A stretch of 64,000 bases of DNA from Paragyromitra xinjiangensis. Lineage: Eukaryota > Ascomycota > Pezizomycetes > Pezizales > Discinaceae. The position numbers were made by a program, and so were the translations under genes. Position 1 is the stretch's first letter; every line of letters begins with the position of its first letter. Location: assembly GCA_038503065.1 (NCBI GenBank), contig JBCAMK010000008.1, positions 1,550,001 to 1,614,000 on the forward strand. The letters are read 5' to 3'. The notes beneath the pieces were generated by a model. That model had not been told where the DNA came from. It saw nothing but the letters and a program-made list of their open reading frames with translations, and ran no database searches. Positions 22,253 through 35,929 of this stretch are shown in pieces.

Positions 22253-25200
22253 AGATGGTTACATTGGTCAAAAGGTGCTACACAAGGCTGCTGCCTGTGG
22301 CTACGGGTGGGCCATCATATAATATCACCCAAACACCGCTTGCCCATCACCTCCTAGGAATAAGTTGATTGGTTGGTTGGTTCGTTAGGTTGGAAATGGA
22401 TTTCTCAATCAAGTACAATACGGGAAGCCCTAGAAGTGTATTGTAGAAAGTGCTAGCAAACGTGCGTAGCGTATGTGTTCGGGTTTGTATTAGAGTGTCA
22501 ATTAACCAAGCCCTCATTATTCTATACTTCCAGAGCTCCGTATGCATATCCCACAACTTGACCGATTGATTGATTCATTAAATACGTTCGACCACCTCAT
22601 CTCAAAATTTCCAGTGGCTAAGCATTGCTCAAATTTCTAGGTATAAGAACCATAATTTGTATGGGACGACTGGTCCTAATCTTTTGTGGTATTAGCTGCT
22701 TTCCCAGTAAAGACCGCACGGTTCTTATTCATGTCTCGCTTTCTGTAGTGGGATGTAAACCGCATTGATCTCTATTCACTAGATATCTCTCCATATACGA
22801 GCGTTATACGTTTGCTGCCCCCCCAGCTGCAGCTGCAGGCCAACTTTGATATCAGCTCATTTCCTAGACTGAACTGATACAACCCGACTTTTCTCTCTTC
22901 CCTCCAGACAATCTTTATAATTAGCTCTAGCCATCAAGACGGGTATAGCTCCTCATCCCCCGAAGAGTATAAATTGCGATTTAAATCAGGCTCCCCGTCT
23001 CAACCCCACGCAATGCTAATAGTTCTAATAGACTGGGATGAATTAATAGAATTAATACCACTCTTTTTTGTCTGTCTTGCGTTGCTTTGTTCCATGTCTG
23101 ATCACCTGTAAACTTCTATCTCTTGCGAACAATCCCATGGAGTTAATATAGATATATCGAATACAGCCTAAACAGTATCTACGCCCTCATTGCTATCACA
23201 TCGTCGAAGGGAGAGTTTTAGGTTTCTATATGCTTTACCTTCAAGTAATTTCGCTTCATGATCTTCTTACGTAACAAGTTGTATTCTAAGCACCTTCGTA
23301 ATTTTGAAGTCCCCGACCCATATACACGAATTATTTCCCTCTACTTTCTTTTTTTCTGTGAGATAGGTGACTTTACCGAAGGCATCAATAATTCGTAAGT
23401 CTTTCCAATCATCGTCTGTTTGCTTTCCTACATGAATTTTTGTGTACGAGTTTTGAGGTTTATGCAAGACCCCACTTTCTTGCAGTGTCCTAGATCCATA
23501 TCTACCTCTTGTACATGTGTGATTCTGTGAATCTAGGCTTTGAATTCAAATAAAATTTTTTTAAACCGTGTCCTGTGAAAACCACACATCCTCCAGGTTC
23601 TTCTACTCTAAGAGTTTTGCATCAAATCTTCCTAAATCCCGTAATTACCGATGAACCGCACGCTAAAACCTGGCTCTATATACCTCAGCGAATTAGTTTT
23701 CATAGTTTGGTACCAGCAACCGATCGCGATCACGAAAAATTACTTCAGTTCTTGCAAGTAACAAGTATTCCCTAGAGATCAAAATATGTAGGCCATAAGA
23801 CACAGACTAAACATGAAAAAGCACAAAACCATATGATAACTTATGTTGAAAACTTTTTTTTGGGGGGGGGGGGCAAACTGCCGCTAGCCAAGTTTTTTGT
23901 GGGTTGTATACATGTATGTGATGAGCTTACGCCGCTCTGGGGAATAAACTGGCCCAGAGACGAGTAAAGGCTCGGGAAGCGTGCAAAAAAGGAGCTTAAC
24001 GGTATCAAGCGTGAAAAATGACGTTATCACATTCATTCCATTCAGGTAACAGTGATTTGAGCTTGATAATAATTTGAGTTTGGCTTGTGCGGCCGGGGTG
24101 TTGAACCACCCTAGATCCCTACAGGGCTCAGTAAACAGGTCATGCAAAAGGTACGTGTTTACGTAGCTTGGTGTGTTACATTCTCCCAGAAATAAGTTAG
24201 TGACTTCTCAGAGAGGGAAAAGGAAAATGGCACAAGAGCGAGACCTAAAGCTTAAGAGGTTAAAGTTCTTTAGATGTTCTCTCCAATCGCAAAGCTACAG
24301 TCCCTCACTATATACCCGGGTCAGGCTTAGTTCAACCCAGTTCTCAGGTGGTAGCCCTAATATATACTGGCGTTGTGACCCCAATTCTGCTGGGATTGCC
24401 GAGACATGGGTGAAGTTTGATCTGGTTCCATGCCTTTAGTTATCGCAGTTTCCTAATACTCATAGAAAATCACTCGTTTCAGGTGAGTGATGCATAGAAG
24501 GTGCTCTTGCTTATCTTTTTGCTTATTACATTAAGAATACGCTACATAATGCTAGTGGATTCCCGTTATTTTCTCATTAGTGATAAAGAAACTACATGTG
24601 TATGGTGGTCAGACTGTATTTAGATATATTTGTAAGCATTTCACTATTCATCATTTATGCAGTTTGTAGATAGATACATGTATGTAGATAGATAGATAAA
24701 TCATACACGCATCCGACCCTTAGGCTATAGCAGCTTTATGCAGTTTGTAGTGGTGGGGGACTGGATGCCTAAAGAACATAGAAAGCTTTTTAGCAGAGCT
24801 TCGGTGAACCTAATTGTCCTGGAATCAGATATACGAATGGTCTGTAGAGTTTTACCTGGCCACTCAATAGTTAGTGATGTGTTGCAGTTTTTTTTGACAG
24901 GTTTTTAGCTATGATACTAAAATTGTTGATCGGGAACAGCCTTTAAATTGTAACGGAAAGGGTTTATAAGGTAGGATTTATATCCTCCGACTCATTCCAG
25001 TCATCTCCCCTTGAGAATCTAGTGGTTTAGTGTCTCGGGTGCCTTATACTAGATTAAATTTAAAGGGGCGGCTCGTAATTGTTACTCCCATTACGCTTGC
25101 TTTATGGGAAGTGATTTCCGTGGATGGCATCCGGAACATTTTTCTGGGTAGTATCACTCATGATATCTGTATCATGAGCGACAGTGTAATTATCAGCCTC

Positions 25201-25683
25201 TTAGTTGGAGTAAGGTTGTAGGGATGCATGGCATCAGTAGTTGGGAGTGGCTGGGGGTTATGGGGGTGCGCGATGTTTTTCAATGCCTGGAAGTCCAATT
25301 CTCAAAAAGAGCTATTACTCCCGCTACTGACATTTCCTGGTCATTTACTTGTATAGACATAAAATTACTAAATCATTACTATCGGAGAGCTTAAGAATAG
25401 AGGAACTATATACAGATAGAAATAAAACCTTTTTTAAGATAATTCCCCCCTTTCCCCCATCCTACCCACCCATCCTTAACCCCCCCCCCAAAAGAATTTG
25501 CGCCGTACATAGTAATCCCCAGCTATGTTGGAAACTGCTAGTGAATCTAAAAAGTAAATGAAAGTCAAAGTAACAATTGTAACAAATATTGCCCAACGCC
25601 TTAGTCCCTATTTAGTAAAACCCGCTAAGCGGGAAAGAAATCGAAAAGGAGAGCATAACTGAAGTCATAAAGGTTACCATCCA
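22253..25683. other. intergenic
   Basis: No gene supported. It contains a G12 run at 23862-23873, TACATGTA at 23909 and 24675, and GATA-type short repeats near 24667-24697. The frames are broken and show no coding character. Confidence 0.5.
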
Positions 25684-26558
25684 TCAAGAGCACAGCTTCT
25701 CATGTCCTTTCCCTTTCCCTTCTTCACCTAACCCCAGCCCACTGTCTGTCCTACTACTTCCACCCGTAGACCAAACTTCTTGCACATCGCCCACATTCTC
25801 TAGGTCCTTCTCCCGAATTTCATAAACGCCTTTTCCTGGACGAAAGCTGTACCGCTCGCCAAGCGTTTTATATTTCTCCATCTGCTCATCGCAGCACGAC
25901 CAGCTTCCACCATCCCAAGAACCACTCCCAGTCTCCAGAATGACATCCGGAGGTGTGATGACGTCCATCTGATTCCATGGCTCCAGTGTTGGCGGGGCTG
26001 GCGCTTGTGATGGCGCTTTTTGAGCGGTTTTCTCCTTTTGTTTTTGTCCCTTTTCCCAACCAACACGGAATGCATACATTAATGCTGCGATGACAAGGAG
26101 AACGCCGAATGTGGCGCCAATGGCAATTCCGGCAATGATGTTAGGGTTTAGTCCGCCCTCGGTTTCTCCATTTTCATCAAGGGACGGGGTTTCTGATTCA
26201 TCTCTCTTTGACAGTTGGCTTTCGTCTGTGACTCCTTTGTTTGCCGAAGTGGTAGTAGCTTTCAATGCTGTACTTTCGTAGAGTGCTGACCCGAGACTTC
26301 GAGGAAATACAGCTAGAGTAGGTGCGGATTCCTGTTGAACACCACTAGCGAAGATTGAATTAGCTTCAGTTCTCTAGCTGTTAAGAGAAAGGGCGCAAGA
26401 ATATAGAAGAGAAGTAACGCAGGAAGTTCACTACCGACAAACCTTGAGATGTGTACCGAGACATCACTCTGTAGCATAGAGACGGGGTATGTAGATACTA
26501 GTAATATTCCATCAAAGATGATGAAAACCAAGAGCAACCAAAAAGCCACAAAAGCCAT
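25684..26558 (-). CDS. type I single-pass membrane protein with signal peptide
   Basis: Two exons, 26558-26443 and 26371-25684, with a 71-bp intron (donor GTTTGT, acceptor CTAGAG) giving 267 residues. The start ATG at 26558 opens a strong hydrophobic signal sequence (residues 1-22, WLLLVFIIFDGILLV). A short Ser/Thr-rich ectodomain follows, then one transmembrane helix at about 117-140 with small-residue spacing (AGIAIGATFGVLL). The cytosolic tail is Lys-rich near the membrane, then acidic and Gly/Ser-rich. This organisation is common in fungal cell-surface proteins of the stress-sensor or mucin-like sort, but there is no WSC or other named domain, so the function is unknown. The exon junction was chosen because it is the only one keeping the downstream frame open; it is the weakest part of the model. 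Confidence 0.68.
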
Positions 26559-29500
26559 AATAGACTGCTGTGTCGTATGGTCTTTACTAGAAATTCTGGC
26601 CTAAAAGCTGGATCAAGCCCTGAAGAGCCGCTCCGTAGGCTGTGATTCAGTTGTCGATGGATTTTTCGTGAGGTAACTGTGACTCTTGATGTGCAACTAC
26701 CGTTAATGAGGCAATGAATCATCAGAATGAATTTTAAATTTCCTTTGGAGCAGCGGTATTCATAAACACAGATTGACGGTGGAGGTATGGCGGATGATGT
26801 AGTGAAGTTAAGAGTGGGGGGAGCGTTGAGTATATAAGTGCGGTAGCTTGGCATTAGTGGTGCCCGATATATTTGGCCTGGATCTGTAAACCTTGAGAAA
26901 GCCCTTCGTTCGATTACCCGCTATGACTCGGATTTTGTTCACGGAAAAAAATACCGCGAAAATTTCCCAGCAGCCTCCAACAAGCACCCATCAGAGAAAA
27001 GCAAGACTGGTCTGTGATCCCCGACCAGGGACAGAGCGACATAGATCCTTGTGGAAGCTCTATGCCGTCCTAGTGTTCTGATTACGGCACGCACCCGAGC
27101 GGCGACCGCCTCTCAAGCTTTCAAGCACCAGTAGCGCTTCTGGTGAAGTTTGAGTTGAAAGGAGTAACGCCACAAAACTTCTAATGGCGGGTACAGAAGG
27201 TCTTAGCATACTGAATTAACATTGCAACATTGTGACTTTGTTCGTCTATTGTCGCTCTAGCGGTCACTGCATCAGCTCAAACCTTAGCTGCGGTTTGGTC
27301 CACAGCCCTGGGTCTGGTCGTCTATTTTCGCTTGCGGGAGGCCACACAAAAGCTACCTATCTGTCTGGCAAGTACATGTAGTAAGCATGCTTATCCTGAA
27401 AATTTTTCGCTCACTCAGGAGAACTGCTGCTCCTCGAAGCTCTGCGGGATTTTGACAGAAATTTGATAGAGTTTGAAATTGTCTGAGGTTCATCAATCGC
27501 TGCTTTCAAAAGGTCTCATCTAAAAAGTCATGAGCGACTAGTGGGCAAAACTTCCCGAATCACCAAGCTCAGAAAAATCGTGTGGGATAGCTGTTCCGGT
27601 TTGCTTCTCCCGCAGGATGGGATGCATACGCGAGCCCAAGCAGCTGTGTGACGAGCCACACCAGCGCCAGGGATAACGAAATCTAGAAACACTGTGCGTG
27701 TAACAGCAAGGCTTGGGTTGGAAATGTGTCGCGTGCCTTCCTGCCTAGCTTGTGCTGAAAGAATTTGACGAAACAACGACCTGCAAAACTTTCGTCCACA
27801 AGTCCACTCATCACCAATACTAACAGCACAGTCATAGTTAGCTAAGTGCGCTTTTAACTGCGCCTGAGTAAAACCTATCCGAAGTTCAGCTTCTCCAACA
27901 GAAAAAAAAACTCCAACCAATTGGAAAAGAAAGAGGGCCTCGATGCTGAGCAGCACCAACTTCCGGTAACGGGTTCACGACCCTGCAGCTAGTAGTCATG
28001 TCTCATGAGATAATTGGTATCCCATTCGTCCAGTACAGCCTAATACGCTCCGCCTCTACGAATTCTATAAAATAAAACCCAAGCAGATACCAATCATCAA
28101 TCGGTGTTCTGGATACTTCAGAGGGGCACTTGAAATTCAGGTAAGCAAGAGTTAAGACCCAAGTGATTGTTGGCCATGAATAGGCGATAATCATGTGTCA
28201 ACAACTCACATCAGATTCCGGCCCTATTCAGGATTGTACAGACTGCCTGGAACTAAACCTAACTCATCTGAAGTTTTCAGTAATGCGACCAGCTCCCTGT
28301 TGGCGTCCAACGATTTGGTGCTTAGGATATGAGCGAAAAATGGCAAGGGAATCATTATCGTAATCAGCCTGCAGTTTTAAATTGCTTCTGGAAAAATTTT
28401 CTGCGCTATAAGCAGTAGGGAACAGGCATGAGTAATAAACGATGGCTTGATAGAACCCAAGTATTCTGCGCATCGTTTTGCCAACCACAATTTGCCGTGT
28501 GTAATTATTTTCCTTCACCCCTTTTCCCCAGGGTCATTTATAATTATGGGTGGTCCTGGCGACAATTGTGTTTCCGTGAAATATTGTGACCCGAGGCCCG
28601 AGCCAATCCACAGGACTACCGCTGATAGTTTTGGCCTTGGGTTGGAAATTTTAGGTGTTTACAAGTAGCGCGAGCAATCGTCCGGTCCGTTCAAAAACTG
28701 GGTGGGACGGACTGGGCTGGCCGGGCGCCGTCTGGTTCTAGCCAACTAGTTGGAAACTAGATCATTTTTTGGAGGCTCCTTTCCCCAAGGGGATATGTAC
28801 TGCGGGTGTAGGGGAAAGTCTGTCACCAGGTGGCGGTGCTGGCGGCAGTTCTCCCCTTCACCCTCAACACTCTGGGGCTCTTCTTTCGTTGAGTAACCCT
28901 TAATTTTCTTTATCTCTGAAGCCTCTCTACTTTCTGTAAGGTTGCTGTAAAATTTTAAGTCTTGAATTGAGTTGGCAGTCAAGTTTTGCACTGCCAGCAC
29001 GGCCAAGTGACAGACTTCTCCCACCCCCGAGGTACTTTTAATAACTCGGTAGGAGATCTGGCCCATAGATTGTAACCGTCACAGTCCTATATTCAGTACT
29101 TGGTACAAGAGACAATTTTTCTTATCGCAGGGGTTCGGCGATGTAGATCATTGTTGAACCCACTCCCGACCCTCCCAAAACAAAACGTCTGGTCCTCAAG
29201 CTCGTGGCGATGACGTTTCCGTGTGAGACTAGTCATTACAATGTATCCCATAGTCCGGTAAAAAATGCTGACCCCCCTGTATACTGTGGCTCAACATAGA
29301 GTTGACTGAAACCTCACCAACAGGAGAGACTCCTTTTGTAGGGGGGACAGCTTTACCAGACTATGGGATAGCTCTATGTAGCGCCCAAACATTCCTCAGG
29401 GGTATTAGGTAGATGAACGAAATTGCTTCCATTAGTACCAACTGGTGGGCTTGGGGACATTCTAAAGTATCCCGGTGCAAGACAAGGAGAGCCTAGTACT

Positions 29501-32500
29501 GTCAGCGAGGCTAAAGAGATAAGGCTGCAAGGTCCAGCCTCCAACTTCCGACTTCCGACTGTCGCTGGGCTACACAGATCCCTGACGTCAGTTTGATGTT
29601 TCTACCGAAAAAGCCAATTATGGGAATACTGCCGGCACTTAGGACAAGACCGATCTAACTGTGCAGCCGATTCTTCGGAATTCGTGTCCTAACCTATCTG
29701 GGAGTATGATTGCTAATCTCAACATGCTGTGGCTATTTGATACAGCATTCCCCTTCATCGATATACCTATCTCCCTTCTACCCCAAACAACCCACAACAT
29801 GCTGCACGCAATATTCCGATCGGATCATTTGCTTCTGCGTATAGAAGTTCAACAGATCTGGTCGATTTCTGATGTTATAATGAACCAAAAACTGCCTTGG
29901 TTTTTTTCGGTACTTCGCTATTTACTATTCGTTTCCCATTGTTGAAGCGCCGATCGAAAAGCTTGTCTTTGTTGACAGGATGCTTGATTCGGACATATCC
30001 AATCATTTACCGGCATTTTCTTGAATGCCATGTAACCCCTCGACCGTGCGTGCGGTACTCTAGTTCAATAGTTCAATATACTGACTTTTCTTTCTCGGTG
30101 ATCAGTTTCTTTACTAGTACTATTTTTTCCTTCCTTCCCATGAAACCACACTTTGCTTTTTCTAGGGGTTTCGCCAGGACAAAGCTTTTGTTAACCGCAT
30201 ACCGCACGTGCTAGTGCATATGCGGATCTTTTGAAGGCTGCAATCGCTTCCGACCGGCCGAATGTGATAGGAAAATCTACTCGGTACGTAGTCATGCGCC
30301 GAGTATATTTGGATTAAATCCTCGTCGCATACCATCGTGCCGCATCATCGCTAAGTGGAAGTACGGCGTTCTTGCCATATGGAATATGTTGAGCTGTTAT
30401 ACATATGCGGCCCGAGATATATCCTCCAGCTGATCGGGATCGTGTAAGCTTTGTCGGGACTGAAAAGTTGCTGTAAAAAGAAAGTACATCAGGTCAACAG
30501 CTTGACTTGTATGATGATAACAACGATGGGTCAATCATACTCTAGATATGGTGCCTTGTGTTGCGTTAAGAATTTGTCCCAGCGTAATCTCCTTACGTCA
30601 TATATGTGGGGGTCATGCGCTGCTGTATGAGCTTACCAAAGCCAGAGAAGAAAAGGTCTTGTTAGGTTTCATCTTCAATTGTGCTACCTACATGTAGCTA
30701 AAAGCCCTGCCTGTTTATAGGTTACGGTTTCGATGGTCTAATCTGATCAACCTTTGACGTCTTCAGAATTGCGTTCAGACAACAGGTTGCCGGATGAGGA
30801 ACGGGAGATCGACCTAACGTTAACAATTTGGGGTTATCATTAGTCCTCTTAAGTACCATACATAGGGATTGTGGTTCGGAAACCTGTTCCGCGTATTTGG
30901 CTTGCGAAATAAGTCCACGATTCGCGATCATGATCACGCGCGTTGCGCGAGTTATATATTATGAAATAAGCATCCTGGAAAGCCATAACAGGGGTTGCAC
31001 CGAAAGCTCTCATAATGATGTTATGCTTTCAACGGCCGGGTATGCAGGTTTATTGGTGTTCACTTTGTGTTCAATTTCCCCACCGACCGGCGAAACTACT
31101 TGGGTTCGGGTACTTACCAGATCATTTGGGTTTTGTGCTTGGTAGAACTTAGTATGGTGATAGTGAGGATGGGTGTTCTCCAGGCGCTTGAGAAACTAAA
31201 TGAGCTTTCTGATATTGAGAATAGGAGCGAGTGGCATTTCATGGTTTGGGTGATTGATTCCTGCTTGTCGAAGTCCCCCATTCCGTATAACTGGGGCAGA
31301 ATTCTCTCGTCAGGCGTTGAAATGATCGACTCGGTGTTATTCTTGCTAATAAGAATGGATGGAACCATATCAGGTGGATTTGAACGGAGTGGTCCACGAG
31401 ACGCTCCGGGGCGACGGAAGGATTTCTCGGGGCATGGTGATACTTTTAGCGTGGTACGGAACCTGATATCCTTAACTTGAAGACCTTCATGGCTAGTGAG
31501 GTCCACCCTTCTTTGAAACACGGGATAGATGATGGTATCCCTTTATACCTAAACAATAGTATAGGCCTCGAGACGCCTCGGAGCGAGCCTTGTTCCTGCC
31601 TCATGGGCCACAATACATATGAGCTTCGCAAAAGGGGGGCACCTTACCGCGAAACTACCACTCAAGAAAAAGTGGTTATTTCACCCAGGGGGCAATGCTA
31701 GACCTGTGCAAGGTAACTTATTGCTGGACGAATACCATTTTCTCTGGACCGGTTCAGTGATAAGGTATCAATTAAATAGATATTCCATAGCGTATGATTA
31801 CGTTTCGTCCTAGCTATTGAATCCTACGCATCTACACGAGGCTTACCGCAGTATTATTAGCGAGCTTTTAAGTATCTCGTGTTACCTGCTACCCGCCGGG
31901 TGTCGCGAGGCCCCTTATGTCACGAGTTAGGTGGCTCGGGAGCCAGTTTTCTTAATCCGTTCATGTGATGAGGGTACACAGGACTAATGGAGGTACACGG
32001 GGCTGATTCTTCGCAAATCCAGCCGAGGATCCGGAGCCCAGTCATAATTTTGTGAAAGAGCTGCAAACAAGAGGAGATAGTATCATTCGATTGATCAAGT
32101 CCCAAGATAGGCATCTTACTCATGATATATCACTCGATATTTACAGGGCGATCGGGAATTTTGTTTATTGGATTAGGAATATATGACCAAGGCGACGCAA
32201 CAGGAGCAGGGTTAAGTTAAACTGAAGTAGATGTAACATTATGGATGGTGAAAGTGAAATATAGAATGAAATATAGAATGATTTGGATGGTGAAAGAGGT
32301 AGATAAGTGAATCTAGACAGGGAGTCATTCGAGGTTGTTTGAATAGTAATCAACCATTGATTCCCGTAGATATAGCTTGAGAATCGGCGTTTTGGTCGGC
32401 CATGACGAAGTTTTAGAGGAATAGAAACGATCCATACCGTTTAATTCAAAGGAGGGGGGGGGGTTTATACTCCCAGACTAGCGTCAAAAACCTTAGCTGT

Positions 32501-33173
32501 TTTTGCCAGTTCTTTGTTCTCTATATGTAGCTAGCCTGAACTCGACTATGTTGTAATATTGTGGCACGTAGGGAGGGATAGAAGGCTTGATTGCACGCTT
32601 GCTAAAGGTGGGCAGTACGAACCCTATCTAAATAGCTCTCTCGGATGCTCGAGTGCCCGTGTGCTCGGGTGCCTGTCTCTCGATCATTTCCGACCCCGAA
32701 GCCACGCCCCGTGTTAGGAAACATCCCCAACAGACTATCCAAGGCCGCCGTATCGAGTTCATATGCATCAGAATCCACCAATCTTTTCAGGCTTCAGCGG
32801 GTGGAGTATCGAGTGATCGTAGGTGACGCAAGTCACAACGATCAGTGGAACTACATTCCAGGGCTTACGTAGCTTAGAAATGTGGTTTACAGCGTAATTT
32901 GGATGGGGTGTTGCTATTGGATATATCAATGGCAATATGTTCACTACGGTACTCAAGCCCTATTTTCTTTTGATGGCGGAACATACCGAAGCGAGACGAC
33001 ATCGACATCGCGAGGGAGCAAATCACATGTTGACAACCAACCAACCAACATCGCGATACTAGAGATACGCGCTGACGATATAAACGCGGTCGTTTCCTTC
33101 ATCTAGCTTTTGCTTCGTTATTCCCTGAGAAAATATTACATTGAGGCTATCATCCAGCGCAAATTGATCAGAT
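26559..33173. other. intergenic: gene-poor DNA with one MITE
   Basis: Apart from the hairpin MITE at 29246-29368, I see no supported gene. A 143-codon minus-strand reading at 27528-27959 has coding-like composition but no recognised domain. TACATGTA occurs at 27373 and 30689, and a G10 run at 32454-32463. The last 300 bp before the amidase start are its presumed promoter. Confidence 0.5.
29246..29368. mobile_element. 123-bp hairpin MITE with TA target duplication
   Basis: The left arm TCCCATAGTCCGGTAAA and the right arm, read inward, TCCCATAGTCTGGTAAA form an imperfect inverted repeat. It extends through GCTGACCCCCCT versus GCTGTCCCCCCT, about 30 bp per arm. TA dinucleotides flank both ends (29244-29245 and 29369-29370), the duplication of Tc1/mariner-type transposases. 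No coding capacity. Confidence 0.75.
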
Positions 33174-35066
33174 ATGGCTGAACCAGTACCTTCACCGGGA
33201 ATCAACTATCCCGCGCCCATTGAAGCTCCCATGGTGCCCTACTCTAACCCTCCCGACTCTAACCCCGTGATGGCAGGATTGGGATTGCAGATCCTCAGTA
33301 GTGCGTAAGTTTGCCTCGCATGCAACTTACCTAAACTGTTATCTTTTGGACTGACATTGAAATGTAGTGTTGCCAATATTGGCCCCCTCCAATCTATTCT
33401 TTGGAATAACGCCAACTTCGGTGCCCTACGGGTCCTCGAAGCTACCGGGGTCCTTGATGCCTATGTCCCACGTTTTGATCCCACTGTCATTCCTCACAGT
33501 GCCCCGGCGCCTCCACCGTCTTCATATAGAGCTCAGAAGTCAGCTTTCCATTCCAGCGCAACTTACACATCCGCCTACACCTCCAAAACACTCACCCCCG
33601 CCGCGGTGATATCCAAGCTTTCCACCCTCCTTTCTCCACCCTCTGCACATGCAGTTTGCACAATATTTCCCATGACACCCTCGACTGAGGCATCGACCTC
33701 CGCATATGCATCTTCCGCACCTCGCACGTCACTTGATGGCGTCCCTATCCTTGTGAAAGACGAGCTTGCAGTCGCTGGGTCTCCCAAAACCCTTGGACTC
33801 ACACTCGCCGAGATGAAGCGTAGAGGCGCCAACAAATCAGATGAAGGACAAACCTCCTGGTGTGTGCAGAAGCTGATTGACGCCGGCGCGCTCGTGGTTG
33901 GTAAGGGAAATATGCACGAAATCGGTTTCGATACCACCAATAACAACCCGAACTGGGGTACACCACGAAACCCCTATAACCGTGACTACTACACAGGTGG
34001 CAGCTCTGGGGGAAGCGCATACGCTGTTGCAGCTGGCTTGGTCCCAATTGCCATCGGTGCTGACGGTGGGGGCTCGGTTCGACTTCCTGCGGGGTATTGT
34101 GGTATCTACGGTCTTAAACCGAGTCACGGCCGTATCTCAGACCGACCGACTCTCAGCATCGCCCCATCTAATGGCGTCATTGGGCCGCTTGCGGCAACTA
34201 TGGAAGATCTAGAACTCGCATATGATATCATGGCGCAACCCGACCCGTCCAATGCCTCATCGCGGGAATTCCCCCGCGAGATCAGAACTTCGGAGGACAG
34301 TCGAACGGGCAGACGGATTCTCGGCATTTATAAGCCTTGGATTGAAGATTGCAATGCCGATGTCAAAGCTGCGACTCAAGCGGCGATCAGGTGGCTCCAA
34401 GACTCAGCTGGGTATGAGATCGTTGATGTTGAGATTCCGTTGTTAAAGGAAGGCAGGATGGCTCATGCGCTCACAATCATGACAGAGATTGGACAAGGAT
34501 TTTGTAAAGGCGATACAGGTGGCTTGACGCCGGCGAATAGGGTGGTTGTGGCGGTTGGGAGTAAGACGGGGGCCAGGGACTTTGCGATCGCGCAGAAGGT
34601 TAGGGCGCTGTTAATGTCGCATTTGAGCTATCTATTTCAGAAACACGGCGACGGGTTGGTTATTGTAAGCCCTGTGACACCACATGCTGGCGCAAAGATT
34701 GGGGCCGAGGAACATGTGAGAAAGGGAGGGGCAGGGGTTAGCGACACGAATTTAAGCTTGAAGAGCATGCAGTAGGTTCATCTTCGTTGAATAATTTGCT
34801 ATATTTCTGGCTTTTTTAACTGGCTTCGGCCCATATCTAGATACGTGTTCCTTTCGAATTTTACTGGCTGCCCTAGTATCTCCTTGCCTTGCGGCTATTC
34901 AGGAGAAGGACTACCTATAGGACTGATGGGTATGGCAGCGTGGGGTGCGGAGGAAACGTTACTTGAGATGGGGAGAGCGGGAGAGCGGTACCTCGAAGAA
35001 GTCGTAGGAAGAAGAAGGCCGACTGAAGAGGCGTGGGTGGATATGATGAGTGCGAGTGCTGTCTAA
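33174..35066 (+). CDS. amidase signature family enzyme
   Basis: Three exons: 33174-33304, 33368-34771 and 34841-35066. The introns are 63 bp (GTAAGT...ATGTAG) and 69 bp (GTAGGT...ATCTAG), giving 586 residues. The Ser-cisSer-Lys triad is intact: Lys174 in GVPILVKDE, the cis-Ser in TGGSSGGSA (about 256), and the nucleophile Ser280 in GADGGGSVRLPAG. The C-terminal MQYVFLSNFTGCPSISLPCG is also typical. Enzymes of this fold hydrolyse carboxamides; fungal members include acetamidases and GatA-like proteins. The exact substrate is unknown. No signal peptide is visible, so it is probably intracellular. The first ATG lies in the context GATATGG and opens directly into the conserved N-terminal helix region. 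The neighbours give no pathway hint. Confidence 0.93.
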
Positions 35067-35830
35067 GGATGGTACTACGTGCAGAGATATCTAGAGTTGG
35101 GCGATATAGGAGGAAGCGAGTGATACTCTATGGATTTGATATAATTTATGGGACATTAAAATTGATTTATTAACGCAAAAAAATGACTAAATAGGCAATA
35201 CCACTTATTTTAGTACATGAGTGGATATAGTAGGCGGCCTTTATATGGCTTTGGGCAACACTAAAGTTCTACTCTATGGTAGCTTTGTCGTAGCTTCAAT
35301 ACTAGAGAAGATGAGAAGCCATACTATCATCCTATTCTAGCCATAAGAGAAAATTTGAAGATCTGTTTCCCAAGATATGGGCTTTTGACGAGACTATTAA
35401 TGTCTATTGCTCTGGCTGATGGAAAGTTTCCCAATACGCCTTGATTATCATATCAACTACAGTTACAGTAAATAAGCTAGTAGATCCGCGGATTCCAGCA
35501 GTAATATCACCTATCATGTGGAGCTATTGGGGGAAATGACCTAAGTCTATGAAAAGTGGCGGGAAACCCAGAAGAAATTTTCTAAACTTAGTGACTTTAA
35601 TATGTGTGGGTTATGGGATGCCTGGCGGATCCATGGATTTGGTGAGGTAAGATTATAAAATTTTCTCACCAGGATATCGTTAAGAAATGCAGTCCGCACG
35701 AACTCGTAGTTTCTTTTTCGAAAAATAGTCGGTCAATCAAATTTTTACCAGTCCTTAGTTCTCTCCCCTAGTTCCTTATCCACGTTTGGCGGGTGTTCGT
35801 TTACTTGCCCCAATAAAACGAATTTTCTAT
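35067..35830. other. intergenic between amidase and tRNA-Leu
   Basis: A/T-rich 3' flank of the amidase followed by non-coding DNA; nothing further seen. Confidence 0.5.
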
Positions 35831-35836
35831 AAAAAA
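35831..35836 (-). terminator. RNA polymerase III terminator after tRNA-Leu
   Basis: A run of six T on the minus strand, 12 bases beyond the tRNA-Leu 3' end. Confidence 0.75.
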
Positions 35837-35848
35837 GAATGAATATGT

Positions 35849-35929
35849 TGAATAGAGTGAGACTCGAACTCACGCGGGTTGCCCCACTAGCACCTGAAGC
35901 TAGCGCCTTAACCGCTCGGCCATCTATCC
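35849..35929 (-). tRNA. tRNA-Leu (CAG)
   Basis: An 81-nt class II tRNA. Acceptor GGATAGA pairs with TCTATTC (one G-U), discriminator A. Box A TGGCCGAGCGG. Anticodon arm CTAGC-TTCAGGT-GCTAG gives anticodon CAG. A long variable arm (GGGGCAACCC) is characteristic of Leu/Ser. T arm GTGAG-TTCGAGT-CTCAC is perfect. No intron. A Pol III T6 terminator follows. Confidence 0.95.

Noticed and set aside
31067..31640. Overlapping ORFs on both strands, considered as a transposon gene
   Set aside because: No reverse transcriptase, integrase or transposase motif could be found in any frame.
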